A model generated the notes under the pieces. The model did no database searches and had not been told where the DNA came from. It worked only from the letters and a program-made list of their open reading frames with translations. Below, piece by piece: positions 9,311 to 17,717 of a stretch of DNA of 47,337 bases; positions within the stretch are counted from its first letter, which is position 1; each line of letters starts with the position of its first letter. The DNA is from Pedosphaera sp. (GTDB lineage: Bacteria; Verrucomicrobiota; Verrucomicrobiia; Limisphaerales; Pedosphaeraceae), in the NCBI GenBank assembly GCA_028293325.1, contig JAQGPA010000119.1:1-47337 (forward strand), read 5' to 3'. A program made the translations under genes and the position numbers.

Positions 9311-10066
9311 CTATTTGCCGGTCAAAACGGTTTCAATCTTCCGTTGCAGTTCGGTGTTGATTTCGTCCGGCGAACGGTCGCCATCGATGATTTGAAAACC
9401 GTAGATGGCCTGGAGCCGCTGGAATTGCCGTGCCATCAGGGACTGGTATTTGAGAAAACTGTCGAACATCTCGCGTGAGAGACCGAGGTCCATGCCGCTC
9501 TCCCAGTAATCGAGCGCGGAGTTTTTGGCGAAATTGCGCTGCACGAGTTGTTCCGGCGAAACATTGAGATAAAAGACGGCGTCCGGTATGAGGGCGATGC
9601 CGTAAAGGTTTTTTAACCAGACTTCATCCATGCCGCGGACGATGCCGCGCGCCATGAGGGTGTAAATGTAACGGTCGGCCAGCACCATAAAACCGGCCTT
9701 GAGCGCGGGCAGGATGATGTTTTCCAACTGGTCGGCAAAATCGGTGGCGTAGAACAGGCTGAGCGTGGTATGGCTCAGAATATTGCCTTCCTGCGCCTGA
9801 TCCAGTTCCTCGCTGACGAGCGTGGAACGCTTGAGGCCGACCTGCACCGTGGCGTGGCCGCAGCCTTCCAGCCATTCACGCAACCGGGCGATTTGCGTGG
9901 AGCGGCCGGAGCCATCCGCGCCCTCCACGACGATGAGTTTGCCGGCGAGCTTGTGGCGGTCCACATTCGGAATGCCGAGGCCATAGAACCGCCGGAGCGA
10001 GGGCTTGGGCACCCGGATGGGGCGGACAGCGGGCAGGGGCTTGCGTTTGAGAGTCAGCTTCTTCAT
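9311..10066 (-). CDS. Thymidylate-kinase paralogue with Walker A Lys replaced by Arg
   Basis: A 251-residue P-loop protein of the thymidylate kinase family, paralogous to its upstream neighbour. Its P-loop reads GADGSGRST, with Arg55 where the family has the catalytic lysine; the codon is CGC, so this is not a single-base ambiguity with AAG or AAA. It keeps ATDFADQLE, the DRYIYT motif and a segment ESGMDLGLSREMFDSF matching the neighbour. A basic, proline-rich N-terminal tail of about 42 residues (KLTLKRKPLP, RVPKPSLRR) precedes the core and is absent from normal Tmk. Its ATG overlaps the upstream stop (ATGA), so the two are translationally coupled. It may be catalytically weak, regulatory, or act on another substrate. 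Confidence 0.85.
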   Translation of the reverse strand: MKKLTLKRKPLPAVRPIRVPKPSLRRFYGLGIPNVDRHKLAGKLIVVEGADGSGRSTQIARLREWLEGCGHATVQVGLKRSTLVSEELDQAQEGNILSHTTLSLFYATDFADQLENIILPALKAGFMVLADRYIYTLMARGIVRGMDEVWLKNLYGIALIPDAVFYLNVSPEQLVQRNFAKNSALDYWESGMDLGLSREMFDSFLKYQSLMARQFQRLQAIYGFQIIDGDRSPDEINTELQRKIETVLTGK

Positions 10067-10761
10067 GACGCTTGAGCGAGATGCGGGGCGACAAAGACGC
10101 CGAGATCGATTTTGGACGCGACCAGTTCGCGCACGATGGATTGCTGGGCCTCAATCGGCTGGTTGGCATCAATGACGGAAAAATTAAATTCCGTGCTCAT
10201 GCCGAGGTATTGTTCCAGGATGCGCCCCTGGAAAATACGGAAGCTCTCATAGGGATCGGTGGAGAGCCGCAGGTCCATGCCGGCCTCGAAATATTTCAAC
10301 TCCGGGCGGCCATCCAGAATGCGTTGCAGCGAGACCTCGAGCTGGGCCTTGAAGAAAAAGGTGAGGTCGGGGTGGGCGGCGAAATTGTAGAGGCCGCGGA
10401 CCCATTCGGGCGGGCAGCCGCGCACGGTGTCACGAGCAAACGCGGTGAAAATATAGCGGTCGCAGAGCACAAGATAGCCGGCCTTGAGGAGCGGGACGAG
10501 CTGGCGTTCGTAGCGGTCGGCAAAATCGGTGGCGTGAATGAGGCTGAAAGTGGTGGGCGTGAGCAGTTCGCGCTTTTTGCCCTTGCTGGTGGCGCTTTTG
10601 ACGAGTTCCGAGGAGTTCCATTCGCTGAAGAATACCTTGAGCCCCTGCAACTCAAGCCAGCGCTTGAGCAGGTAAATCTGCGTGGATTTGCCCGAGCCAT
10701 CCAACCCCTCGACGGCAATCAGGCGTCCCGGATAATTGAGTTCCGCAAAAGTCTTCGTCAT
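10063..10761 (-). CDS. tmk: Thymidylate kinase (dTMP kinase family)
   Basis: A 232-residue kinase expected to make dTDP from dTMP with ATP. The P-loop is GLDGSGKST with Lys25, followed by ATDFADRYE, the DRYIFT motif that binds the nucleotide, and a segment EAGMDLRLSTDPYESF shared with the downstream paralogue. It lacks a clear standard LID sequence, so substrate specificity is less certain than family membership. I chose the ATG at 10761; a GTG three codons upstream (10770) is an alternative. It is the first gene of a run with its paralogue, the ROK kinase and the Ppx/GppA protein, all on the minus strand. Confidence 0.86.
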   Translation of the reverse strand: MTKTFAELNYPGRLIAVEGLDGSGKSTQIYLLKRWLELQGLKVFFSEWNSSELVKSATSKGKKRELLTPTTFSLIHATDFADRYERQLVPLLKAGYLVLCDRYIFTAFARDTVRGCPPEWVRGLYNFAAHPDLTFFFKAQLEVSLQRILDGRPELKYFEAGMDLRLSTDPYESFRIFQGRILEQYLGMSTEFNFSVIDANQPIEAQQSIVRELVASKIDLGVFVAPHLAQAS

Positions 10762-10888
10762 CTGCGACACTTAAAATAATGCGCGGAGCGGCGGACAACA
10801 ATGTTTTTCGCGCAATTAAAGCGGCGGAAGCGGAGGAGAAAGAATTGAAACCTGGGACGCGAATTGAGCGTCCTGCATATTATAATAC

Positions 10889-13051
10889 ATGAAAGTCCCA
10901 GCCACGCGCGTCCTGTTGTTTGCCTCTTTTACCATTTCACTGTTCGTAGCGACCTTTTCCGGGCGGGCGGAGCTGTCGGGCTTGCCGCCGAATCCCCGGT
11001 TGCTGCTGAACGCGGCGGGTATTGCCCAACTCAAAGAGCGCATTGCCGCGGCTCCGTGGGCCCAGGCGGAGTGGGAGAAGCTGACGAACAGCGCCGAAGC
11101 GGAACTGGGCGAGCCCATTGTCCTGCCGCCGCGCGGCGGGAACTGGGGGCATAATTATGTGTGCCCGATTCATGGGGCGCGTTTGCGCCAGGGAAAAGAG
11201 ATTGGGCCGTGGCAATGGGAGCACATCTGCCCGGTGGGAGATCACATACTGCATGGCGACACTTCCAAGGCGACGCTTGATTTTGACGGGGCATGCTTGC
11301 GGGGCATTCACGATGGGTACGCGGAGGAGGTTGTTAATCACGGGTTGGTCTATCAAATGACCGGCGACGTGCGGCACGCGCGGAAGGCGCGGGAAATCCT
11401 GCTGGCGTATGCGGAGCGGTATCTGGCGTATCCGCTGCATGATAATGAGGGCAAGCCGGGCAAAGGCGGGCGGGTGGCGTCGCAATCATTGACGGAGGCG
11501 ACGTGGCTTATTCCCATGTTGCAAGGGGCGGACCTGGTCTGGGTCACGCTCAGCGAGGCGGATCGCCGCGCGATTGCTGACAAGTTGATCATGCCCGCAC
11601 TCAAAGAAGTGATCATTCCGTCGAATCACGGCATCCATAACATTCAATGCCGGCTCAATTCGTCCATCGGGCTGGCGGGACTTTTGCTCGGCGACCAAAA
11701 ATTGGTTTCCCTGGCGATTGATGGTCCGGTCGGTTACCGGGCACAAATGGCCAAGGGCGTCATGGGCGACGGCATGTGGCTGGAAGGGAGCAGCGGCTAT
11801 CATTTCTTCACCATCGCGGGTGTGTGGCCGTTGTTGGAAGCAGCGCGGAATTGCGGCATTGATTTGTACGGCCCGAAATTTCAGAGCATGTTCGACGGGC
11901 CGCTGGCGCTGGCCATGCCGAATTTTTCGCTGCCGAACTTCAATGACAGCAGCGTGGTGGCACTGCAAGGCGAGGAGGATTTTTATGAGCTCGCTTTGGC
12001 CCGTTATCACAACCTCGCTTACGCTTCGATTCTATCGCGGAGCCGTCGGCATGGGCAGTTGGCATTGTTGTTTGGCGAAACCAAGCTGCCGACGGGCGAG
12101 CGCACCGAACTGGGCAGTCGCAACTCAACGGGATCGGGCTATGCGATGCTGCAGCGCGGGCCGGGCAAGGATGCGACGTGGCTGTGTGTGAAATATGGCG
12201 CGCATGGCGGCTGGCATGGGCATCCGGACAAGAATAATTTTATCCTGTATACGCAAGGGGAGATTGTGGCGCCGGACGCGGGCACGCACGCGTATGGGTC
12301 GCCGTTGCATGAGAACTGGGACCGGACCACGTTCGCGCACAACACGCTGGTGGTGGATCAAGTCTCACAGGACCAGGCCACGGGAACGAGCCTCGCTTTC
12401 GGCACGGAGCAGGGAGTGGATTATTCCGTCACGGACGCGGGCGCGATTTATCACGGTGTCCATTTCATCCGCACCGCGGCAATGCTCACGCCGGAGTTGA
12501 TCGTGTTCGTGGATCAAATCCAGGCAGATGCGCCGCACACGTTTGACCTGGTTTATCATCAGATGGGGACATGGGAAGGATTGCCGGACGGGAAGACTTT
12601 TTCGCCGCCGGCAACGGTGGGTTACCAATACCTGACCCAGGCCACGACGCGCAGCGCGAGCGACAACGGTTTGACCTTGAAAACGACAACGGAGTCGGGG
12701 TTGCATCCGACGATCTCACTGACCGGCGACGTGGCCACCGAAGTGATCACCGGTTATGGGATTTTGAAAACGACGGAAGAACATGTGCCTTTGGTGGTAC
12801 AACGCCGGCACGGAAAGAACACGGTATATGTGTGGGCGGTTTCACTCAACAGCGTGCCGGTCGCGTTGAAAGTTTTGGCAGTGAAGGACGAATCGGGAAA
12901 ACCGCTCGCCAGCACGGAAGCTGTGGCTATTCGCGTGGGCGACGGCCAACGCCAGCGGTCAATGTTGGTGAATCCAACGCAGAAGAAGGTGGTGGCCAGC
13001 CTGCCCGATGGTTCCGCGTGGAGCAGCAGTGCGGTGTTTGCGGTGAAGTGA
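10889..13051 (+). CDS. Secreted heparinase II/III-like polysaccharide lyase
   Basis: A 720-residue exported protein with a signal peptide (about residues 1-29, LLFASFTISLFVATFSG). An N-terminal alpha/alpha toroid domain follows, with NHGIHNIQCRLNSSIGLAG and EGSSGYHFFTIAGVWPLLEAA as its best motifs. A C-terminal beta-sandwich of the heparinase II/III type carries YGAHGGWHGHPDKNNF and DRTTFAHNTLVVD. These elements fit uronic-acid-polysaccharide lyases such as alginate or heparin lyases; the exact substrate is not readable. A perfect TATAAT lies only 2 bases before the ATG (10881-10886), so if it is used as a -10 box the transcript would be leaderless or start inside the first codons. The genes downstream are also secreted. 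Confidence 0.85.
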   Translation: MKVPATRVLLFASFTISLFVATFSGRAELSGLPPNPRLLLNAAGIAQLKERIAAAPWAQAEWEKLTNSAEAELGEPIVLPPRGGNWGHNYVCPIHGARLRQGKEIGPWQWEHICPVGDHILHGDTSKATLDFDGACLRGIHDGYAEEVVNHGLVYQMTGDVRHARKAREILLAYAERYLAYPLHDNEGKPGKGGRVASQSLTEATWLIPMLQGADLVWVTLSEADRRAIADKLIMPALKEVIIPSNHGIHNIQCRLNSSIGLAGLLLGDQKLVSLAIDGPVGYRAQMAKGVMGDGMWLEGSSGYHFFTIAGVWPLLEAARNCGIDLYGPKFQSMFDGPLALAMPNFSLPNFNDSSVVALQGEEDFYELALARYHNLAYASILSRSRRHGQLALLFGETKLPTGERTELGSRNSTGSGYAMLQRGPGKDATWLCVKYGAHGGWHGHPDKNNFILYTQGEIVAPDAGTHAYGSPLHENWDRTTFAHNTLVVDQVSQDQATGTSLAFGTEQGVDYSVTDAGAIYHGVHFIRTAAMLTPELIVFVDQIQADAPHTFDLVYHQMGTWEGLPDGKTFSPPATVGYQYLTQATTRSASDNGLTLKTTTESGLHPTISLTGDVATEVITGYGILKTTEEHVPLVVQRRHGKNTVYVWAVSLNSVPVALKVLAVKDESGKPLASTEAVAIRVGDGQRQRSMLVNPTQKKVVASLPDGSAWSSSAVFAVK

Positions 13052-13264
13052 AGGACTCAAAGGTTTTTGACGGAAAAATATTCGAGCCTCCTGCCAGATA
13101 TTGTGGAGTTGGGGTTACTGTTGTTCTTAAGGGAGTGACAACGCGCGGCGGTTGGCGTATAAGTCTGCAAGTAGCCCGTCGTTGTAATTGCAGGCATTGG
13201 CGCATTCGATGTGCGGGATGAATGAGGCATTTAATCAAGAGCGGCACATGGAAGCGAAGGAGAC

Positions 13265-16213
13265 ATGATAAAAATCACCCGATGGATTTGGTTGCTGGCG
13301 GGCTGTGCGTTGCTGGCGTTGCCGGCGGGCGCGGAGCCGGTGCAGACTTTGGATCTTAAACCATTTGTCGGGCCATCGCCGCTGGATTCGGCGGAAGCCG
13401 ATTGGTTGTTCCCGCACGGGCGGCAGGTGTTGGATGGGACGCCGTTTCAAATGGATGGAGTGATTTCATTGTATGCCACCGGTTCGTCGCAACGGATGAA
13501 GGGTCGGACCAATGTGAATGATATTCCAGTGGGACGGAGTTTTGAACGGCTGCATCTGCTGGGCGCGGCGGATGGGGGCGGACCGGACAAAACCGTCCTG
13601 GCCAGAGTGTGGTTTCAATATGAGGACGGATCCAACGCGGTGGTGGAGGTGAGATTGGGGGAGCAAGTGCGGAACTGGGTGGGGCCGTGGCACAAGACGG
13701 AGCGTCCGTTAAAGGATACCAACGCGCACATTGCATGGCGGGCGCAACATGCATTTGGCGCGCGCTCGGATAATTATGTAAGGCTTTTTCATGCGGCATT
13801 CACCAATCCCGCGCCGGAGAAAGTGGTGCGGGCGCTGTCATTGGAATCGGCCAAGGCCGGGAGCGGGTTGATGGTGGTGGCGTTGAGCGTGGGCCCGGTG
13901 GCAAGTGAGCCGCTGGCGGATACGGTGAGCGGGCCGAAGAATCCGCTGCCGGATTTACGGCCGCGCGAAGGCGAGTTGGCGCGCGGCGAAGGAATCGTGA
14001 AGAGTCAGGACGGGAAACCGCTGGGCGGCGTGCAGGTGCGGGTGGCGGGAACGCGCGATTTAAACACCAACGATGGGGAATCTTCGACTGATGACCCGGC
14101 GGTGGGTAATGAAGCGACGACCGATGCAGAGGGGAAATTCACGCTGCCGCCCTTACCGGACAACCAGCTGTATCGGTTGCTGGTGAAAGCCGACGGTTTT
14201 GAACCGGGGTTTTATCGCGGAGCGGATCCGAAGGCGGACCCGATTGAGATCCGGCTGACGCCACGAGCGGGAGCGGGGCACGAGGGGAAATTCGCGGTGC
14301 ATGCGCGGGTGATTGGGCCGGACGGCAAGCCCATCGCCTGGGCCTTGGTGGAGACGGATGGCGTCAGCTATGCCCAAGGCACAACCTGGGGCGGCCCGGA
14401 GGCGCAAGGATTTCCGGACCTGAGCGTGACGGGCACCAACGGTGAGTTTGCGCTTTCACGGGACAAGGAGTTTACACGAGTGCAAGTGCACATCAATGCG
14501 CCGGGCATGGCTCCCATGATGAAGTGGCTGGAGCCGACCACCACGCAATACGAGATTGTGCTGGATGAGGGGGCAGCCGTTCGCGGACGGGTGATGAAGG
14601 AGGGAAAACCGGTGGCGGGTGTGCGCATCGGCGTGGTCGCAGTTGAACGGGAATCGGAGAAATTCAAGGGCCACTACGAGGCGAAGACGGACAAGGATGG
14701 GGTGTTTGTGTTTGCGCATCTGCCGCCGGATACGGGCTGGAATATGTACGGCACCATGGCATCGTTCAAACCGTATGGGGCGCTCAAACTGCGGGTGGTC
14801 CGGTCGGGATTGCCGAAGGAAAAGCTGGAGTTGGGCGATTTGGAGGTGGTGCGCGGGGTGCGGTTGGCGGGTCAGGTGAAAAGCCGCCATGGCGAGCCGT
14901 TGCCCAAGGGATTCAAGGTCCGGCTGGGCTATGAAGTGGGGTGGGATTCGGAGTCGGCGACGGTGGATGAGGCGGGTCAATTTGCGTTTGAGAATGTGTC
15001 GGCAGGTCAGGTGACGATATCACTGGAACAGCGCGACTGGCGGTTGACCGGGGCCAATCGCAGCACGGACTTGTGGAATCCGTGGGAACTCATTGGAATG
15101 TTGGAAACGGACAAGGAGGATTTGGTGCTGATGGTGGAGAAAGGGGAAGGGCGTTATAACAACAATCCGTCGGGCAACGGTCAATTGCCGCCGGGCGACA
15201 CACCGCAAGACCGGCCGTTGCAGGGCACAGAGCCTGGCGGGTCAGCGGGCATTATTCTGGGCGGGCGCGTGGTGGACGACAAGACCGACCAGCCAATTTT
15301 GCAATATAAAGTCACACCCGGATATCAGCCGCCGCTATCCACGGCCACGCCGATGGCCAAGCCATTGATGCAACATTTGCTGGAGCCGTTAAGCAAAAAG
15401 GTGGTGGCGTGGAATGAGGTCCCGTTTTGGGCTTATTCCGGTGCAGAGACTTTTTCGAATGAAAATTTCGCGGTCCAGTTTCTATTGCTGAGCAGCGCGC
15501 CGATGCTGCGGGTGGAGGCGCAGGGTTATCTGCCGATTGAATATGGGCCGACGAATGAGATGGCGACGAACCTGGTCATCCGGCTGAAACGCGGAGCGGG
15601 ACCGAATGGCGTGGTGTTGCTGCCCGACGGCCAGCCCGCGGAAAAGGCGACGGTTATTTATTTGGTAAGCCGGGAACAGAGCTCCCTGAGTGACGGAGCC
15701 TTGAGGATGTACGGCCAGTCGGATGCGCAGCAGGTGACCGGCAAGGATGGCAAGTTTGGATTTTCCACGCGGGCGCAGGGCAGGATGCTTTTCATATCGC
15801 ACACGGCGGGTTGGGCGGAGGAACCGGTCGAGAAGGGCGGCGATGGCCTCAAGGTGCGGCTCAAGCCGTGGGCCACGCTGGCCGGGACATTGGTGGATGC
15901 GAATGGAGCGGCGATGGGGGGTGTGGAACTGGAGGTGACGATGAACCATGATTGGCAGAGTGGGGATCCGGGCATAGATTTCCAGGGCAACGTTACGACG
16001 GACAAACAGGGACGATTTCAGTTTGCCAAGGTGCCGCCGCGCCGGGTGGACATACAGCGGGTTATCCGGATGAGTCCCAATAGCTGGCAGTCGCGGCCGC
16101 AGACCTGGCTGGTGGCGTTGCCGGGCATCACCAATGACCTGGGGAAGGTGACGTATGATACGCCGCCGCCGCCGCCGGTGATGGATCGGTTAAAGCAGCG
16201 GTTGGGGCTCTGA
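13265..16213 (+). CDS. Large secreted protein with about seven CarboxypepD_reg-like repeats
   Basis: A 982-residue protein with a signal peptide (LLAGCALLALPAGA, cleavage near residue 23). An N-terminal domain to about residue 215 is beta-rich and not recognised. After it come repeated units with the pattern G-x-V-x-(D)GKP-x-x-x-x-V, typical of carboxypeptidase regulatory-like or Cna-B-like folds, starting near residues 240, 345, 438, 533, 664, 781 and 872. A strong GAAGGAGA ribosome site precedes the ATG. The protein ends in a short proline run (TPPPPPV) and MDRLKQRLGL, without an obvious sorting signal or membrane anchor. It follows the lyase gene after 213 bases and is probably an extracellular or surface adhesion or structural protein; the function is unknown. 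Confidence 0.8.
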   Translation: MIKITRWIWLLAGCALLALPAGAEPVQTLDLKPFVGPSPLDSAEADWLFPHGRQVLDGTPFQMDGVISLYATGSSQRMKGRTNVNDIPVGRSFERLHLLGAADGGGPDKTVLARVWFQYEDGSNAVVEVRLGEQVRNWVGPWHKTERPLKDTNAHIAWRAQHAFGARSDNYVRLFHAAFTNPAPEKVVRALSLESAKAGSGLMVVALSVGPVASEPLADTVSGPKNPLPDLRPREGELARGEGIVKSQDGKPLGGVQVRVAGTRDLNTNDGESSTDDPAVGNEATTDAEGKFTLPPLPDNQLYRLLVKADGFEPGFYRGADPKADPIEIRLTPRAGAGHEGKFAVHARVIGPDGKPIAWALVETDGVSYAQGTTWGGPEAQGFPDLSVTGTNGEFALSRDKEFTRVQVHINAPGMAPMMKWLEPTTTQYEIVLDEGAAVRGRVMKEGKPVAGVRIGVVAVERESEKFKGHYEAKTDKDGVFVFAHLPPDTGWNMYGTMASFKPYGALKLRVVRSGLPKEKLELGDLEVVRGVRLAGQVKSRHGEPLPKGFKVRLGYEVGWDSESATVDEAGQFAFENVSAGQVTISLEQRDWRLTGANRSTDLWNPWELIGMLETDKEDLVLMVEKGEGRYNNNPSGNGQLPPGDTPQDRPLQGTEPGGSAGIILGGRVVDDKTDQPILQYKVTPGYQPPLSTATPMAKPLMQHLLEPLSKKVVAWNEVPFWAYSGAETFSNENFAVQFLLLSSAPMLRVEAQGYLPIEYGPTNEMATNLVIRLKRGAGPNGVVLLPDGQPAEKATVIYLVSREQSSLSDGALRMYGQSDAQQVTGKDGKFGFSTRAQGRMLFISHTAGWAEEPVEKGGDGLKVRLKPWATLAGTLVDANGAAMGGVELEVTMNHDWQSGDPGIDFQGNVTTDKQGRFQFAKVPPRRVDIQRVIRMSPNSWQSRPQTWLVALPGITNDLGKVTYDTPPPPPVMDRLKQRLGL

Positions 16214-16222
16214 AATGGATAA

Positions 16223-16250
16223 ACTCGGAGTGCGGAGTGCGGAATTTCGG
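16223..16250. repeat. Short tandem GGAGTGC-type repeat
   Basis: ACTCGGAGTGCGGAGTGCGG holds two copies of the heptamer GGAGTGC followed by a degenerate one (GGAATTT). It sits between convergent genes. Such heptamer runs are, from memory, common between genes in verrucomicrobial genomes. Confidence 0.4.
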
Positions 16251-16268
16251 ACCTTCCCCGCAACGGTG

Positions 16269-17405
16269 TCAAAAAGATTTGATGGTTTGCAGTAGGAAGT
16301 ACTGGGACGAGACGTTCGCGGGGAGGCTGTTGGTAGCGGTGAAGTTTCCGTTTCCGTCAAACACGTTGGTGGCCACGATGGTCCAGTTGGTCAGGGGCAA
16401 CGTGAGGTTCGTGCTCGTCAACACGTAACAGGTCGCGCCCGGGACACCGTTGCCGGCGCTGAACACGATGGCACCAGCACTGACGATTACCGGGGTGCTG
16501 ATTCGTGGAACGGGCGTGCTGATATCGCTGGGACAAAAGTCGTTGCCTTTGGCAATGCAAAAGTCGGCGAAGCGCACCTGTTCATCGCGTAGATAGGAAG
16601 GGTTGTTAAGGCTGCGATAGATGCCCCACTTGGGGCGGTTGAACGTGGCGTCGCCGCGCCACATGTTAATGTTATTGTTGGTATAGGAGAGCAAAACCAC
16701 ACCATCACTGACCCGGCGGAGCGTGAGTTGATAGGTGCCGTTGGTGGCGTAAAGCACCTGCTCAAACGCCTCGATCCACTGACCTTTAAAATTGGCGAGG
16801 GGCGCTGTCGCTTTGGTGCCGCTGCCGCTGAGGCCGGCCGGGGCGGTATAAATAATTTCCACCCGTTCGGGAGTGGCGGAACGGGGCGAGATGGTCATGA
16901 GCGGCAAGTCAGCATCGGTGCCATCGCCGGCCTTGATCTGGTGGATGTGCGTGAAGCTGGGCGAAGGCTGAAACGCGGCGTCGAGTTTGAATTTCCAACG
17001 GTAGGAGCAAAAGTCGCCGTAAAATCCTTTCACGTACGCGGGGGACGGGCCGTAGGTTTTGATTTCGTTGCGCTGACGGTCGAAGTTGATGCAACGGTCG
17101 TTGTCCGGCGCGACATGCATTTGAAAGATAAAAACATATTTGCCGAGCACGTCGTCGAAAGCTTCGGAGATGTGCCGCCCGAATGCCGTGTCACTGCAAT
17201 CCGGCACTTCCTCGGCGCCTCCACCGAGAGCGCTATCAATCAGCTCATAGGTGTTGCCGGGGCCGTCGGCTTTCAGCGTGACCTGGGCTGGCAGCGCGGA
17301 GGCGGCCATGAAACCGCAAAACATCAGCAGCCAGCGAACAGCCTGGAAACGGCAGGCGAATCTCGCGTGGCGCGGGGAGTGAGATTTGCGCTGGTCGGGA
17401 TTCAT
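16269..17405 (-). CDS. Secreted lyase-like jelly-roll protein
   Basis: A 378-residue exported protein; the ATG at 17405 gives a basic start followed by a hydrophobic segment (WLLMFCGFMAASALPAQ). The body has the pattern of concanavalin-like polysaccharide lyases: YVFIFQMHV, DRQRNEIKT, SYRWKFKLD, FTHIHQIKAG and PKWGIYRS. The HIHQIK and KWGIYRS phrases are typical of PL-type jelly rolls that bind anionic polysaccharide. A C-terminal segment of about 75 residues (CYVLTSTNLTLPL, WTIVATNVFDGNGNF, QYFLLQ) is a repeat found at the ends of many secreted verrucomicrobial proteins. The catalytic residues are not certain. A longer frame exists upstream, but its extra residues are polar and would hide the signal peptide. 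Confidence 0.78.
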   Translation of the reverse strand: MNPDQRKSHSPRHARFACRFQAVRWLLMFCGFMAASALPAQVTLKADGPGNTYELIDSALGGGAEEVPDCSDTAFGRHISEAFDDVLGKYVFIFQMHVAPDNDRCINFDRQRNEIKTYGPSPAYVKGFYGDFCSYRWKFKLDAAFQPSPSFTHIHQIKAGDGTDADLPLMTISPRSATPERVEIIYTAPAGLSGSGTKATAPLANFKGQWIEAFEQVLYATNGTYQLTLRRVSDGVVLLSYTNNNINMWRGDATFNRPKWGIYRSLNNPSYLRDEQVRFADFCIAKGNDFCPSDISTPVPRISTPVIVSAGAIVFSAGNGVPGATCYVLTSTNLTLPLTNWTIVATNVFDGNGNFTATNSLPANVSSQYFLLQTIKSF

Positions 17406-17717
17406 GGGTGGGGTTGTTCTCTTTGGAAATCGGGGCTGATGGTGTATGGCGAAAGTTTTCCACAAGTAAGTGTTGGTGGCAAGTCCCCAGCCCATCCGAA
17501 GAAGTACGGGGGGGCTGCCCGACGGCACCAGGACAGTTTCGAGTTTAAAGTTCCGGGTTGTCCGCTCTCGGTTGCCGGATTAAGTGTTACCTATGTATTG
17601 AACCTGCGCCATGTAACGTGTTGTGGAATAATAAGGAAGCATATGAAGATGAAACTGGATTCGTCACGGATTTGTAACTCGCCTTTGACCTGATTGTTGC
17701 TAGGCTCAGCGGGCTTT
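17406..17717. other. Intergenic region between divergent lyase-like and ppk1 genes
   Basis: About 312 bases between divergent genes. I see no coding signal I trust, and no clear Pho-box or -35/-10 pair, although the region must hold promoters for both. A short frame from the ATG at 17643 (MKMKLDSSRI...) ends quickly and is unlikely to be a gene. Confidence 0.35.

Noticed and set aside
16728..17693. 321-codon plus-strand frame opposite the lyase-like gene
   Set aside because: It is a shadow of the minus-strand gene, which carries a signal peptide and recognisable C-terminal repeat.
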